A DNA stretch of 64,000 nt from Rhodobacter calidifons. Lineage in GTDB: Bacteria > Pseudomonadota > Alphaproteobacteria > Rhodobacterales > Rhodobacteraceae. The DNA is taken from contig NZ_JAANHS010000002.1 of assembly GCF_011174775.1 (NCBI RefSeq), positions 405,758-469,757 on the forward strand. The letters run 5' to 3'. Positions 7,374 to 15,915 of the stretch are shown here, piece after piece; within the stretch, counting starts at the first letter, position 1; each line of letters starts with the position of its first letter. The notes beneath the pieces are model-generated. The model ran no database searches. It worked only from the letters and a program-made list of their open reading frames with translations, and was not told the origin of the DNA. A program made the position numbers and the translations under genes.

Positions 7374-8252
7374 ATGTCCTATCAGAGCATTCCGGAAATC
7401 GAACGCGCGCTGGAGCGTGACCGCGAGGCGCTGGCCCGGTCGCTGGCGGCCCTGCGCGATCGGATGCGGCCGGCGTCGATCTTGTCCCACGGCGCGGCAT
7501 CGCTGAAATCGGGCGCTGCGGCTGTGGTGGCGCGAGCCTCTGAGGGCCTGGCGCGCGGGGCGGACTGGCTGACCGGGCAGGATGGGCAAGCGTCCCCGAC
7601 CCTGGCCGGAACCCGCTATGAGGCGTTGAGCCGCTGGGAAGACGAAGGCGGCCCGCCTGCCCCTGATGCCGAGCCGCTGCCTTTTGAGCCCGAGGAAGAC
7701 TGGCTGGTCGAGGCGCGCGATCTGCGCGCCAGGGCGCTGGCGCTCTTGGCGCGGATCGACGACGCCGCCCGGACCGGACTGGCCCCGCCAGCGGATCTGG
7801 CCCGGCACCGTGCCGAGATTGTCGCCGCCTTCGCCGCCGAGACCGCGATTGCGCTGGGCCGGGGGCTCGAGTCGCTGGGCGAGGCGGCGCGGTCCGCGGC
7901 GCTGGAGGCGCGGGAAAGGACCTATCTTGCCCGTGTGGCCGTGGCACAGCCTGCGCGGGCGGAAGTCGAGGCGCAGCCTTTGGTGGCCGTCGCCCTGGCC
8001 GCGGCAGCGGGCGCGACGCTGGCCTGTCTTCTGCCCCGCACCGAGGCAGAGGACCGCCTGCTGGGCACGGCTCGGGACCGGCTTGCGGGCGATCTGAAAC
8101 GGCTGGCGCGGCCCGAGAGGCTCTTGGCGGGCGACCTTGCGCCGGGCCTTTCGGCAGCTTTCGGTCGCGGCCTGGACCGTGCCGAAGCGGCCGCCGCAGC
8201 GCCGGACGGCCAGACCGGATCTGACGCGCGGCATGCTCTGCACCGGCACTGA
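7374..8252 (+). CDS. DUF3618-like protein with one membrane helix
   Basis: A 292-residue protein. The first 35 residues (EIERALERDREALARSLAAL, then RMRPASIL) match the DUF3618 helical pattern that usually follows YqjD/YqjE genes. The middle is Ala-rich and helical, with a conserved-looking acidic stretch (PLPFEPEEDWLVEARDL). A hydrophobic segment (VAVALAAAAGATLACLLP) lies near residue 210. The ATG at 7374 follows AAGGAAAC. It is the third gene of the yqjD-like operon and is convergent with the kinase-like gene, 17 bases between stops. Confidence 0.75.
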   Translation: MSYQSIPEIERALERDREALARSLAALRDRMRPASILSHGAASLKSGAAAVVARASEGLARGADWLTGQDGQASPTLAGTRYEALSRWEDEGGPPAPDAEPLPFEPEEDWLVEARDLRARALALLARIDDAARTGLAPPADLARHRAEIVAAFAAETAIALGRGLESLGEAARSAALEARERTYLARVAVAQPARAEVEAQPLVAVALAAAAGATLACLLPRTEAEDRLLGTARDRLAGDLKRLARPERLLAGDLAPGLSAAFGRGLDRAEAAAAAPDGQTGSDARHALHRH

Positions 8253-8269
8253 TTGCGCGCAGCCCGCGC

Positions 8270-9988
8270 CTAGCCTGCTTCGGGCCGCGCCACGGGAAAA
8301 TGCAGATCGACCCGCACCCGGTCGCCGTCCTGCCGCAGCACGACCGCCCCCCCCAGTTGCGCCGCAAACTGGCGCAGCATGCGTTGCGGCAGCGCGGTGA
8401 GGCCCGAGGTCGCGTCTGGCAGCAGCTCCGGCACGACCGGACCTTCGACCTGAAGCCGCACCATGCCCCGGCTTTCGGACAGCGAGACGGAAACGGCCCG
8501 CTCGCCCAGGCCCGGGCGCGAGAAAAAGCAGCCGACCGCCTCGGCCAGGGCAAGCGCAAGCGGAACGGCCGATTGCGCATCCATCTGCACCGGCTGGAAG
8601 TCCTTGGACGCCACGCCAAGCCCGACGCCGTGGATCTCTTTCAGACGCCGGACCACGTTGGTCAGCACCATGTCCATCGCGATGTCCTGCCGGCCCGAAA
8701 CCGCGTAAAGGCTGGTATGGGTCGAGGACAGCGCGATGACCCGGTTGATCAGGCTGTCCAGAACCTGCCGCAAGCCGGGATCCGTCGCCTCGCGCCGGTA
8801 CATGCGCATGACGGAGGCGATGATCTGTAGACTGTTGCCGCTGCGATGGTCCACCTCGCGCAGAAGGATGTCCTTGTCGATCAGCAGGTTCTGCAACTCG
8901 GCCTCTTCCTGCTCGATGGTGCGGATCAGTTCCTCGTAGGTGGCATGCAGGCGCTGGATCTCGGTTGGGGCGCCGTCAAGGTCGGGGATCTGCACGCGGT
9001 TCCGGGTGGCGGTATAGTCGTCCATCGACCTGGCCAGGGCCCGGACATGCCGCACCACAAGGCGCGACGAGGCAAAGCTGGCCGCAACCAGCGCCGCGAT
9101 CCAGGTCAGCGCAGGCAGGAGATAGGGGGTCAGGCTGCTTGCCCGGCTCCAGATCTCGGCATCGCGGTTTTCCCAGACCGAGACCAGCAACAGCCCGTCC
9201 GTCACGCCGACCACGGAGAGGATCCGGCGCCCCTGGGGCGTGGCGACGAAGGTCGGCTTGCCGGCAAGGTCGGCAAGCCTTTCGCGGCTGATGCCGCCCG
9301 GGATGGCAGACTCGGGCGCCAGGCCGGGATCCGAGGCCAGAAGCAGCGATCCATCCGCCTGAAAGGTCGCAAGATAGGTCGGATGCCAGGAGGCGACGGA
9401 GTCGACATAGGCGTCCGGCGCGACCGCTGCGTAGTTCAGCGAGATGGTGACAAAGCCGCGCGGGGCGCCCGAAGGGGTGAAGACCGGATGGGCCGCACCG
9501 ACGATGGCCATTCCCGAAACCGGCCCGGCGGGGTTGTAGATCAGCTTGGGCAGGGGGGTGGCGATCATCTCCTGAAAGCGGGGGTTGTCCTTGAAGTCGA
9601 AGACGTCCCCGTTCGAGGAACAGGTCATCAGGCCGTCAAGCGGGATGTAGGCGATCAGGGTGGCTTGTGGGATGTCGCGGGCCAGCGAGCGGACCCAGTC
9701 CGCACAGGCCGGACCCTCCGGGCCTTCGCGCGACAGGATCGCCGCCAGTGCCCGCGCCGAGACCTGGGCCTGCCGGATGAGCTCGACCTGCGGGCGGACC
9801 GACTGGACCGCGGCCCCCCCGACGCCTTCCAGCGTGGTCGCGTCCAGCTGCGCCAGGGCGTCCCGGGTCTGGACGATCGACAAGAGGCCCAGCGGCATCA
9901 GCGCCAGCAGCAGCGTCGCCCCCAGCCGGGTGCCCAGCGAGGACCGCGGCCAGAGCCTTGGCCAGAGCTTTCCCGGACCCCCGATCAA
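8270..9988 (-). CDS. HisKA_2 sensor kinase-like protein with degenerate ATPase domain, candidate PhyR phosphatase (PhyP-like)
   Basis: A 572-residue membrane receptor. A membrane helix lies at about 22-40, a periplasmic sensor region of Cache type at about 45-285, a second helix at about 286-309, then a HAMP-like linker and a HisKA_2 domain with REVDHRSGNSLQII (phospho-acceptor His381). The C-terminal ATPase domain keeps the fold pattern but has lost its ATP motifs. The N box reads LALALAEAVGCFFSR without the usual Asn, the DxG box is EGPVVPEL, and the GLGL box is GLTALPQ. The start is a TTG overlapping the ecfG stop (TTGA), so it is coupled to nepR-ecfG. Sphingomonas PhyP, encoded beside its GSR genes, is known to act as a PhyR phosphatase; that role is inferred here, with a kinase role less likely. 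Confidence 0.8.
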   Translation of the reverse strand: MIGGPGKLWPRLWPRSSLGTRLGATLLLALMPLGLLSIVQTRDALAQLDATTLEGVGGAAVQSVRPQVELIRQAQVSARALAAILSREGPEGPACADWVRSLARDIPQATLIAYIPLDGLMTCSSNGDVFDFKDNPRFQEMIATPLPKLIYNPAGPVSGMAIVGAAHPVFTPSGAPRGFVTISLNYAAVAPDAYVDSVASWHPTYLATFQADGSLLLASDPGLAPESAIPGGISRERLADLAGKPTFVATPQGRRILSVVGVTDGLLLVSVWENRDAEIWSRASSLTPYLLPALTWIAALVAASFASSRLVVRHVRALARSMDDYTATRNRVQIPDLDGAPTEIQRLHATYEELIRTIEQEEAELQNLLIDKDILLREVDHRSGNSLQIIASVMRMYRREATDPGLRQVLDSLINRVIALSSTHTSLYAVSGRQDIAMDMVLTNVVRRLKEIHGVGLGVASKDFQPVQMDAQSAVPLALALAEAVGCFFSRPGLGERAVSVSLSESRGMVRLQVEGPVVPELLPDATSGLTALPQRMLRQFAAQLGGAVVLRQDGDRVRVDLHFPVARPEAG

Positions 9989-10584
9989 GATCCGGCCGCG
10001 GCCTGACGCAGCACGACCGCCTGCGTGGCGCCGTCCGTCCCCGCGAAGAGGTCCTCGCCGTCTTCAAGATGCAGAAGGTCCGCCAGACGCTTGCGGGCGC
10101 GGCTGGCGCGGCTTTTCACCGTTCCGATGGCGACCCCCATCATCGCGGCCGCGTCCTCGCAGGAAAAGCCCGAGGCGCCGACCAGGATCAGGACCTCGCG
10201 ATGTTCGGGGCTGAGCTTGTCGAAGGCGCGCTGGAATTCCTGAAACGCCAGTCGGCCGTCATGTGCAGGCTTGACCGAAAGCGTGGCGGCATGGACGCCG
10301 TCGCTGTCCTGCACCTCGCGCCGGGTCTTGCGCAGGCCGGAATAGAAGGTGTTGCGCAGGATGGTGAACAGCCAGGCATCCAGATTGGTCGCCGGATCGA
10401 ACTTGTCCATGTTGGTCCAGGCCTTCAGGATGGTCTCCTGCACCAGGTCGTCGGCGCGCGACACGTCCCGGGTCAGGCTGATCGCGAAGGCACGCAGCTT
10501 CGGGATCGCCCCGGCCAGCCGGTCGCGCGGATCTTCCGGCACCAGCGGCACGACGACCGCAGCCGAGCGGTCCCGGCCGGTCAC
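9985..10584 (-). CDS. ecfG: ECF sigma factor EcfG of the general stress response
   Basis: A 199-residue ECF sigma factor. Region 2 is at about residues 20-85 (LTRDVSRADDLVQETILKAW, NLDAWLFTILRNTF) and region 4 at about 125-180 (LSPEHREVLILVGASGFSCE, then AIGTVKSRASRARKRLADLL). The immediately adjacent nepR and divergent phyR identify it as sigma-EcfG (ECF15), which directs RNA polymerase to GGAAC-N16/17-CGTT promoters. The start is a GTG overlapping the nepR stop (GTGA), and the stop overlaps the kinase-like TTG. Two EcfG-type promoters upstream indicate positive autoregulation. Confidence 0.93.
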   Translation of the reverse strand: MTGRDRSAAVVVPLVPEDPRDRLAGAIPKLRAFAISLTRDVSRADDLVQETILKAWTNMDKFDPATNLDAWLFTILRNTFYSGLRKTRREVQDSDGVHAATLSVKPAHDGRLAFQEFQRAFDKLSPEHREVLILVGASGFSCEDAAAMMGVAIGTVKSRASRARKRLADLLHLEDGEDLFAGTDGATQAVVLRQAAAGS

Positions 10585-10757
10585 GCCGCACCGCCCTTGC
10601 CCGAACCGCCCCCCGCCTTCAGCTGCGCCAGAAGATCGCGGAACCTGTCCGGCAGCTCTTCGTTCAGCGCGGCGGTATAGACCCGCTTCAGGTTCTCGTC
10701 GATCTGGGCCCGGATCGCCCTTCGGTCCGGTCGATCCTCGTCGCGGTCTTTGGTCAT
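10581..10757 (-). CDS. nepR: Anti-sigma factor NepR
   Basis: A 58-residue protein whose core (IDENLKRVYTAALNEELPDR, then FRDLLAQLK) is the NepR signature, two short helices that bind EcfG in unstressed cells and are sequestered by phosphorylated PhyR. The ATG at 10757 is chosen because longer in-frame starts (10805, 10907) lie at or upstream of the promoter at 10787-10811. The gene overlaps ecfG by 4 bases, giving 1:1 translational coupling. Confidence 0.93.
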   Translation of the reverse strand: MTKDRDEDRPDRRAIRAQIDENLKRVYTAALNEELPDRFRDLLAQLKAGGGSGKGGAA

Positions 10758-10786
10758 CGCATCAGCATCCTGTTCCTTCGGACCGC

Positions 10787-10811
10787 AACGCCTGTCTGTC
10801 GTCATGGTTCC
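10787..10811 (-). promoter_or_regulatory. EcfG-type promoter for nepR-ecfG (proximal)
   Basis: On the minus strand GGAAC (10811-10807), 16 bases, then CGTT (10790-10787), 30 bases before the nepR ATG. The exact consensus match implies that the sigma factor drives its own operon. Confidence 0.75.
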
Positions 10812-10850
10812 GTGATTTTCTGTTCTGCTCAAAATTATTCCGGAGCTTCG

Positions 10851-10882
10851 GGAACCAAACGTCGCGCGCCGCGTTCGGTTCC
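10851..10882. promoter_or_regulatory. Overlapping face-to-face EcfG-type promoters between phyR and nepR
   Basis: The 32-base element is an imperfect palindrome: it starts GGAACCAAACG and ends CGTTCGGTTCC. On the plus strand GGAAC (10851-10855), 16 bases, CGTT (10872-10875) faces phyR. On the minus strand GGAAC (10882-10878), 16 bases, CGTT (10861-10858) faces nepR. The same DNA therefore carries a full EcfG consensus on each strand, and the two could not be occupied at once. Confidence 0.7.
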
Positions 10883-10927
10883 GGATCAGGAAAACAAAAT
10901 CTGCCACGAAACATGGAGACAGACCTC

Positions 10928-11737
10928 ATGCTCGCACAGGAAGCGGTGGACCACTCGGCAACCGTGGCGCGACACCTGCCCTATCTGCGCCGATACGCCC
11001 GCGCGCTGACGGGGAACCAGACCAGCGGCGACCGGTATGCCGTGGCCGTGCTGGAAGCGATCGTGGCCGATCCGGGCGTGCTTGGGGCGCACGGCGATCC
11101 GAAGCTGGGGCTGTTTGCGGTCTTCCATTCGATCTGGTCCACCTCCGGCGCGCCGGTCGCCGAGGCCGAGGACGCGCTGACCGGCGCGGCGCAGGCGCAT
11201 CTGGCGGCGCTGACCCCGAACTCGCGCGAGGCGCTGCTGCTGAACACCATCGAGGGCTTCGGCACCGCCGATGTCGCCGCGATCATGGGTTCGACCGAGG
11301 CCGAGGCCGCAGAACTGATCGACATCGCCCTGCGCGAGATGGAACAGTCGGTGCGCGGCGCCGTCCTGGTGATCGAGGACGAGGCGATCATCGCCATGGA
11401 CATCTCGGCCATCGTCGAGGGCATGGGGCACCGCGTCACCGGGACCGCCCGCACCCACCGCGAGGCGGTGCGTCTGGCGGCTGCCGACAGGCCCGACCTG
11501 ATCCTGGCCGACATCCAGCTGGCCGACAATTCCTCTGGCGTCGAGGCGGTGAACGAGATCCTGGCGCAGTTCGGCGACATTCCGGTGATTTTCATCACCG
11601 CCTTCCCTGAACGCCTGCTGACCGGGGAGCGTCCGGAACCCGCCTTCCTGATCAACAAGCCCTATACCGAGGAACAGGTCCGTTCGGCTGTCAGCCAGGC
11701 GATGTTCTTCTCTTCGACCGACACGCTGCACCGCTGA
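10928..11737 (+). CDS. phyR: General stress response regulator PhyR
   Basis: A 269-residue protein with an N-terminal sigma-like output domain (about 1-140; LPYLRRYARALTGNQ, LTPNSREALLLNTIEGFGTA) and a C-terminal receiver (about 144-265). The receiver has the acidic pair in LVIEDE (150-152), phospho-acceptor Asp195 in LADIQLAD and Lys244 in INKPY. This reversed domain order is unique to PhyR. Phosphorylated PhyR mimics a sigma factor and binds NepR, freeing EcfG. The ATG at 10928 is preferred over 10913 because GGAG (10916-10919) precedes it by 8 bases. It is transcribed divergently from nepR-ecfG from an EcfG-type promoter. Confidence 0.94.
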   Translation: MLAQEAVDHSATVARHLPYLRRYARALTGNQTSGDRYAVAVLEAIVADPGVLGAHGDPKLGLFAVFHSIWSTSGAPVAEAEDALTGAAQAHLAALTPNSREALLLNTIEGFGTADVAAIMGSTEAEAAELIDIALREMEQSVRGAVLVIEDEAIIAMDISAIVEGMGHRVTGTARTHREAVRLAAADRPDLILADIQLADNSSGVEAVNEILAQFGDIPVIFITAFPERLLTGERPEPAFLINKPYTEEQVRSAVSQAMFFSSTDTLHR

Positions 11738-12053
11738 CCTGATCGTCGGCACCATCGGGCGGACCGATGAAAGCCGGGCCGTCGGACCTCTGGCGCAGGG
11801 TGTTCTGGCCGCGGGCAATGGCCCTGGCTGCGTCGTCCGCCGGACGGCGCGGGTTTTTCATGTCGCCGGCCGGGTCGCCGTGCCGACCTGCCGATGCGAG
11901 GCCCGCATCGCTGGCGGGTTGCCGCATTTGCGCGTCGAAAGGTCGGCGACAGACCCAAGCCGTCGCAGACTGCCATTGCAGCCGCGCTTCGGGTGCCGCA
12001 AACTCGGCGGCGAACGGCGATAGGCGATCGCCTGCTTATGGTAGGGAGGCGCA
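11738..12053. other. Gene-free interval between phyR and the molybdenum hydroxylase operon
   Basis: These 316 bases hold the phyR terminator (11830-11858) and presumably the promoter of the downstream operon. I see no convincing small gene, RNA or operator; the open frames here lack family matches or ribosome-binding sites. Confidence 0.6.
11830..11858 (+). terminator. Rho-independent terminator after phyR
   Basis: A 9-bp stem with one G-T pair (GCGTCGTCC at 11830-11838 with GGACGGCGC at 11842-11850) and a 3-base loop is followed by GGGTTTTT. It lies about 95 bases beyond the phyR stop. Confidence 0.7.
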
Positions 12054-12920
12054 ATGCGATACCACACCCCAACAAGCTTCAGCGACGCAGCCGCCATTGC
12101 GGCGGCATCTTCCGGGACCTTGCGCTTTCTGGCGGGCGGGACCGATGTGCTGGTGCAGATGCGCGCCGGAATGGTGCAGCCGGACGATCTGATCGACCTC
12201 AAGCACATTCCGGGCGTGGACAGGATCGAACGCACAGCGGAAGGCGGCTGGAAGATCGGCATCGCGGTGCCGGGGATCGTGCTGGGCGGCCATGCAGAGC
12301 TGGTGCGGGACTGGCCGGGGGTCGTCGAGGGGATGAACCTTGTGGGGTCAACGCAGGTGCAGGGCCGGGCAACCCTGGCGGGGAATCTGTGCAACGGCTC
12401 GCCTGCCGCCGATTCGGTGCCGGGCCTGATCGCTGCGGGTGCGACGGTCACGGTGACGGGGCCGAACGGATCGCGCGAGATCCCGGTCGAGGCGGTGCCT
12501 GCGGGGCCGGGGAAGACCAATCTGGCCAGGGGCGAGTTGATCTCGGCGATCACCCTGCCGCCGCGCGGAAAGAACGGGGGCGACGCCTATCTGCGGTTCA
12601 TCCCCCGGACCGAGATGGACATTGCGGTCGTCGGCTGTGCGGTGAACCTGCGGCTTGACGGGGACAAGGTGGTGGAGGCGCGCGTCGCGCTGGGGGCGGT
12701 CGCTCCGACGGTCCTGTTGTCCGAGGCCTGTGCCAAGGCGATCATCGGCACGACGCTGGACGATGCGGCATTGGCTGCGCTGGCCAAGGCGGCAGAGGGC
12801 GAGGCGAAGCCGATTTCGGACAAGCGCGGGACGAAGGAGTTCCGCATCGAAGTGGCGGGCGTGCTGGCTCGCCGGGCGGCGAAGATCGCCTATGACCGGG
12901 CGAAAGGGATGAAGGCATGA
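12054..12920 (+). CDS. Molybdenum hydroxylase FAD-binding (medium) subunit
   Basis: A 288-residue CoxM/XdhB-type subunit. The FAD-binding motifs LRFLAGGTDVLVQM (near residue 25) and the later STQVQGRATLAGNLCNGSPA (near 100) are present. These subunits pass electrons from the 2Fe-2S subunit to FAD in xanthine dehydrogenase-family enzymes. The gene overlaps the 2Fe-2S subunit gene by 4 bases (ATGA), so three subunits are made from one transcript. Substrate cannot be read from this subunit. Confidence 0.92.
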   Translation: MRYHTPTSFSDAAAIAAASSGTLRFLAGGTDVLVQMRAGMVQPDDLIDLKHIPGVDRIERTAEGGWKIGIAVPGIVLGGHAELVRDWPGVVEGMNLVGSTQVQGRATLAGNLCNGSPAADSVPGLIAAGATVTVTGPNGSREIPVEAVPAGPGKTNLARGELISAITLPPRGKNGGDAYLRFIPRTEMDIAVVGCAVNLRLDGDKVVEARVALGAVAPTVLLSEACAKAIIGTTLDDAALAALAKAAEGEAKPISDKRGTKEFRIEVAGVLARRAAKIAYDRAKGMKA

Positions 12921-13405
12921 GCAGGATTCACGTCACCGCCACCGTCAACGGCGACCCGGTGGAGTTTCTGGCGGACCCGCGCGAGACGCTTCTGGACGCG
13001 CTGCGGAACCATCTGGACCTGACCGGCACCAAGGAAGGCTGCGGCACCGGCGACTGCGGTGCCTGTTCGGTCACCGTGGACGGGACGCTGGTCTGTTCCT
13101 GCCTGATGCTGGCGGCCGAGGCCAACGGCAAGCGGGTGGAAACCATCGAGGGCATGGCCAGGGACGGGTTGCACCCCTTGCAGCGCAAGTTCATCGAACA
13201 TGCGGCCTTGCAGTGCGGCTTCTGCACTCCCGGGATTCTTGTGGCGGCGAAGGCCCTTCTGGAGCGGAACCCGGACCCGAGCGAGACCGAGATCCGCTAT
13301 TGGCTGGCCGGGAACCTGTGCCGCTGCACGGGATACGACAAGATCATCCGCGCGGTGCAGGACGCGGCGGCGGAGATGCGGCAAGACCACAGGGGGGCTG
13401 CCTGA
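12917..13405 (+). CDS. Molybdenum hydroxylase 2Fe-2S (small) subunit
   Basis: A 162-residue CoxS-type protein with the plant-type 2Fe-2S motif EGCGTGDCGACSVTVDG and a further Cys in VCSC (N-terminal half), and the second cluster motifs CGFCTPG and NLCRCTGYDKI (C-terminal half). All eight cluster cysteines appear present. It relays electrons from the molybdenum centre to FAD. Its stop overlaps the large-subunit ATG by one base. Confidence 0.94.
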   Translation: MSRIHVTATVNGDPVEFLADPRETLLDALRNHLDLTGTKEGCGTGDCGACSVTVDGTLVCSCLMLAAEANGKRVETIEGMARDGLHPLQRKFIEHAALQCGFCTPGILVAAKALLERNPDPSETEIRYWLAGNLCRCTGYDKIIRAVQDAAAEMRQDHRGAA

Positions 13406-15657
13406 TGGCACGGGATGATGTGAAGACCGGATACAAGTACGTCGGCACCCGGCCCAACCGCCCGGATGGGCTGGACAAGGTGACTGGGCGCGCCCGGTAT
13501 GGCGCAGATTTCTCGCTGCCGGGGATGCTGCATGCCGCCGTGGTGCGCAGCCCCCATGCCCATGCGCGGATCGTGAGGATCGACGCGTCCAAGGCCCTGG
13601 CGCTGGAGGGGGTGAAGGCCGTGGTCACGCGCGCCGACCTGCCCACGGGGCTGACGGGCGAGGACCTGAACCTTCAGGACAACACGCTGGCCGGGGATCG
13701 GGCTCTGTATGACGGCCACGCGGTGGCGGCGGTCGCGGCGACCTCGCCCCTGCTGGCGCAGGACGCGGCGCGGCTGATCGAGGTGGAATACGAGGTCCTG
13801 CCGCATGTGACCGATGTCGATGCGGCCATTGCGCCGGATGCCCCGGTGATCCGGCCCGGTGTCGCGGATTACTCGGTGCCCGAAGGGATGCACGGCAACG
13901 TCGCGCGCTACATGGAGTTCGGGCACGGCGATGTCGAGGCGGGCTTTGCCGCCGCCGATGTGGTGCGCGAACATACCTACCGCACCGAGGCGACGCATCA
14001 GGGCTATATCGAGCCCCATGCCGCCGTGGGCCAGCTGGGCGAGGACGGGCGCGGCGAGATGTGGGTCTGCACGCAAGGGCACTGGTACATCCGCCGGATG
14101 TGCTCTGCCGTCCTTGGCATCGAGGCGGCAAACCTGCGCGTGACGCCTTCGGAAATCGGCGGCGGCTTCGGCGGCAAGACCACGATCTTCATGGAGCCGC
14201 TGACGCTCGCGCTGTCGAAGAAGGCAGGCGGGCGCCCGGTCAAGCTGGTGATGAGCCGGTCGGAGGTGCTGCGCGCCACGGGGCCGACGGCCAGCGCCTC
14301 GATGGATGTGAAGATCGGGATGAAGCGCGACGGCACGATCACCGCCGGCCAGGTCTATTTCCGCATGCAGGGCGGCGCCTTCCCCGGTATGTCGCCCATC
14401 GGCGAGGCGCTGCCCTGCGCCTTTGCCTGCTATGACATCCCCGCGCTGAAACACGAGGGGATCGAGATCATCACCAACCGCCCGAAGGCGGCCGCCTACC
14501 GCGCGCCGGGCTCGCCCATGGCGGCCTTCGCGGTGGAAAGCATGATCGACGAGCTGTGCCGGGAACTGGGGCTCGACCCCATCGAGGTGCGGCTGAAGAA
14601 CGGGGCGCGGAACGGGTCCAAATCGTCCTATGGCCCGGTCTATGACGTGATCGGCCTTCAGGAAACGCTGGAGGCGGCGAAGGCGCATCCCAACTACAGC
14701 ATCCCGCTGGGGCCGAACCAGGGCCGGGGCGTGGCCTCGGGCTTCTGGTTCAACCACGGCGGCGAGACCTCGGTCAGCCTGGCCATCGGCGAGGACGGGA
14801 CGGCCACCGTGTCGATCGGCACGCCCGACATCGGCGGCAGCCGCGCCTCGATCGGCCTCATGGTCGCGGAAACGCTCGGCATCCCCTACGAGGACGTGCG
14901 GGTGAACGTGGTCGAAACCGGGGCGCTTGGGGTGAACGAGCCGACCCACGGCAGCCGGGCGACCTTTGCCAGCGGCAAGGCCGCGGTGATCGCCGCCGAG
15001 GCCGCGATCCGCGAGATGTGCAAGCGTGCGGCGGCGGAGTGGGGCATCGACGCGGACGCCGTGGAATGGAAGGACGGCGCGGCGCACCCCGCCGGGCCGA
15101 ACGCGGGCAAGTTCCCGCCCATGACCATCGGCGAGATCGGGGCGAAGATGGGCTCGACCGGCGGGCCGATCTCTGGCCACCACGAGGTGACGGCGGGCGG
15201 CTATGGCGCGAGCTTCGGCACCCATGTCGTCGATGTCGAGGTGGACCCGGAGACGGGGCGGACCACGGTCCTGCGCTATCTGGTGGTGCAGGACGCGGGC
15301 ACCGCGATCCATCCGGCCTATGTCGAGGGCCAGTATCAGGGCGGTGCCGCGCAGGGCATCGGCTGGGCCTTGAACGAGGAATACATCTACGGCCCCGACG
15401 GGCGGTTGCAGAACCCGGTGTTCCTCGACTACCGGATCCCGGTGGCCAGCGACCTGCCGATGATCGACACGGTGATCGTCGAGGTGCCGAACCCCGGCCA
15501 TCCCTACGGCGTCCGCGGTGTGGGCGAGACGGGGATCACCCCGCCGTTGCCTGCCATTGCTTCGGCCATTGCCGGGGCGACGGGGGCGCGGATCCGCAGC
15601 CTGCCCTGTTCGCCGCCCAAGGTGCTGGCGGCGATCAAGGCGCTGAAGAAGGGCTGA
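13405..15657 (+). CDS. Molybdenum hydroxylase molybdopterin-binding (large) subunit
   Basis: A 750-residue XdhB/CoxL-family large subunit. It opens with VGTRPNRPDGLDKVTGRARY, has the GGGFGGKTT motif near residue 250, AYRAPGSPMAAFAVES near 365 and the conserved active-site Glu in GVGETG near 710. It lacks the AYxCSFR loop of carbon monoxide dehydrogenase, so it is not CODH. The family oxidises aldehydes, purines or N-heterocycles by hydroxylation using Mo-MCD or Mo-MPT; the substrate here is unknown. The ATG at 13405 overlaps the small-subunit stop. It is followed by a MoaD-like gene and an aldolase gene. Confidence 0.92.
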   Translation: MARDDVKTGYKYVGTRPNRPDGLDKVTGRARYGADFSLPGMLHAAVVRSPHAHARIVRIDASKALALEGVKAVVTRADLPTGLTGEDLNLQDNTLAGDRALYDGHAVAAVAATSPLLAQDAARLIEVEYEVLPHVTDVDAAIAPDAPVIRPGVADYSVPEGMHGNVARYMEFGHGDVEAGFAAADVVREHTYRTEATHQGYIEPHAAVGQLGEDGRGEMWVCTQGHWYIRRMCSAVLGIEAANLRVTPSEIGGGFGGKTTIFMEPLTLALSKKAGGRPVKLVMSRSEVLRATGPTASASMDVKIGMKRDGTITAGQVYFRMQGGAFPGMSPIGEALPCAFACYDIPALKHEGIEIITNRPKAAAYRAPGSPMAAFAVESMIDELCRELGLDPIEVRLKNGARNGSKSSYGPVYDVIGLQETLEAAKAHPNYSIPLGPNQGRGVASGFWFNHGGETSVSLAIGEDGTATVSIGTPDIGGSRASIGLMVAETLGIPYEDVRVNVVETGALGVNEPTHGSRATFASGKAAVIAAEAAIREMCKRAAAEWGIDADAVEWKDGAAHPAGPNAGKFPPMTIGEIGAKMGSTGGPISGHHEVTAGGYGASFGTHVVDVEVDPETGRTTVLRYLVVQDAGTAIHPAYVEGQYQGGAAQGIGWALNEEYIYGPDGRLQNPVFLDYRIPVASDLPMIDTVIVEVPNPGHPYGVRGVGETGITPPLPAIASAIAGATGARIRSLPCSPPKVLAAIKALKKG

Positions 15658-15660
15658 GGC

Positions 15661-15906
15661 GTGGCGAAGGTCCATCTCTGGGCCAGCCTGCGGCGCTTTG
15701 CCGACGGGCAGGAGGTGGTGGAGGTCGAGGCCGCGACCGTGGGCCAGATGCTGGATGCGCTTGAACGGGCGCATCCGGGTCTGGCACCCGCGATCAAGGC
15801 CGGGCTGTCGGTGGCGGTGGATGGCGAGGTCATCGCCAACAACCGCGCGGCTCCGGTCAAGCCCGACAGCGAGGTCTATCTGTTGCAGCGGCTGAAGGGC
15901 GGCTGA
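15661..15906 (+). CDS. MoaD/ThiS family sulfur carrier protein
   Basis: An 81-residue ubiquitin-fold protein ending in the diagnostic Gly-Gly (LLQRLKGG), which in MoaD is thiocarboxylated and donates sulfur to make molybdopterin. It starts at a GTG three bases after the large-subunit stop and is followed 9 bases later by the aldolase gene. Its position suggests a paralogue serving this hydroxylase rather than the general cofactor pathway. A different sulfur-transfer role is possible. Confidence 0.85.
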   Translation: MAKVHLWASLRRFADGQEVVEVEAATVGQMLDALERAHPGLAPAIKAGLSVAVDGEVIANNRAAPVKPDSEVYLLQRLKGG

Positions 15907-15915
15907 GGAGGGCGC

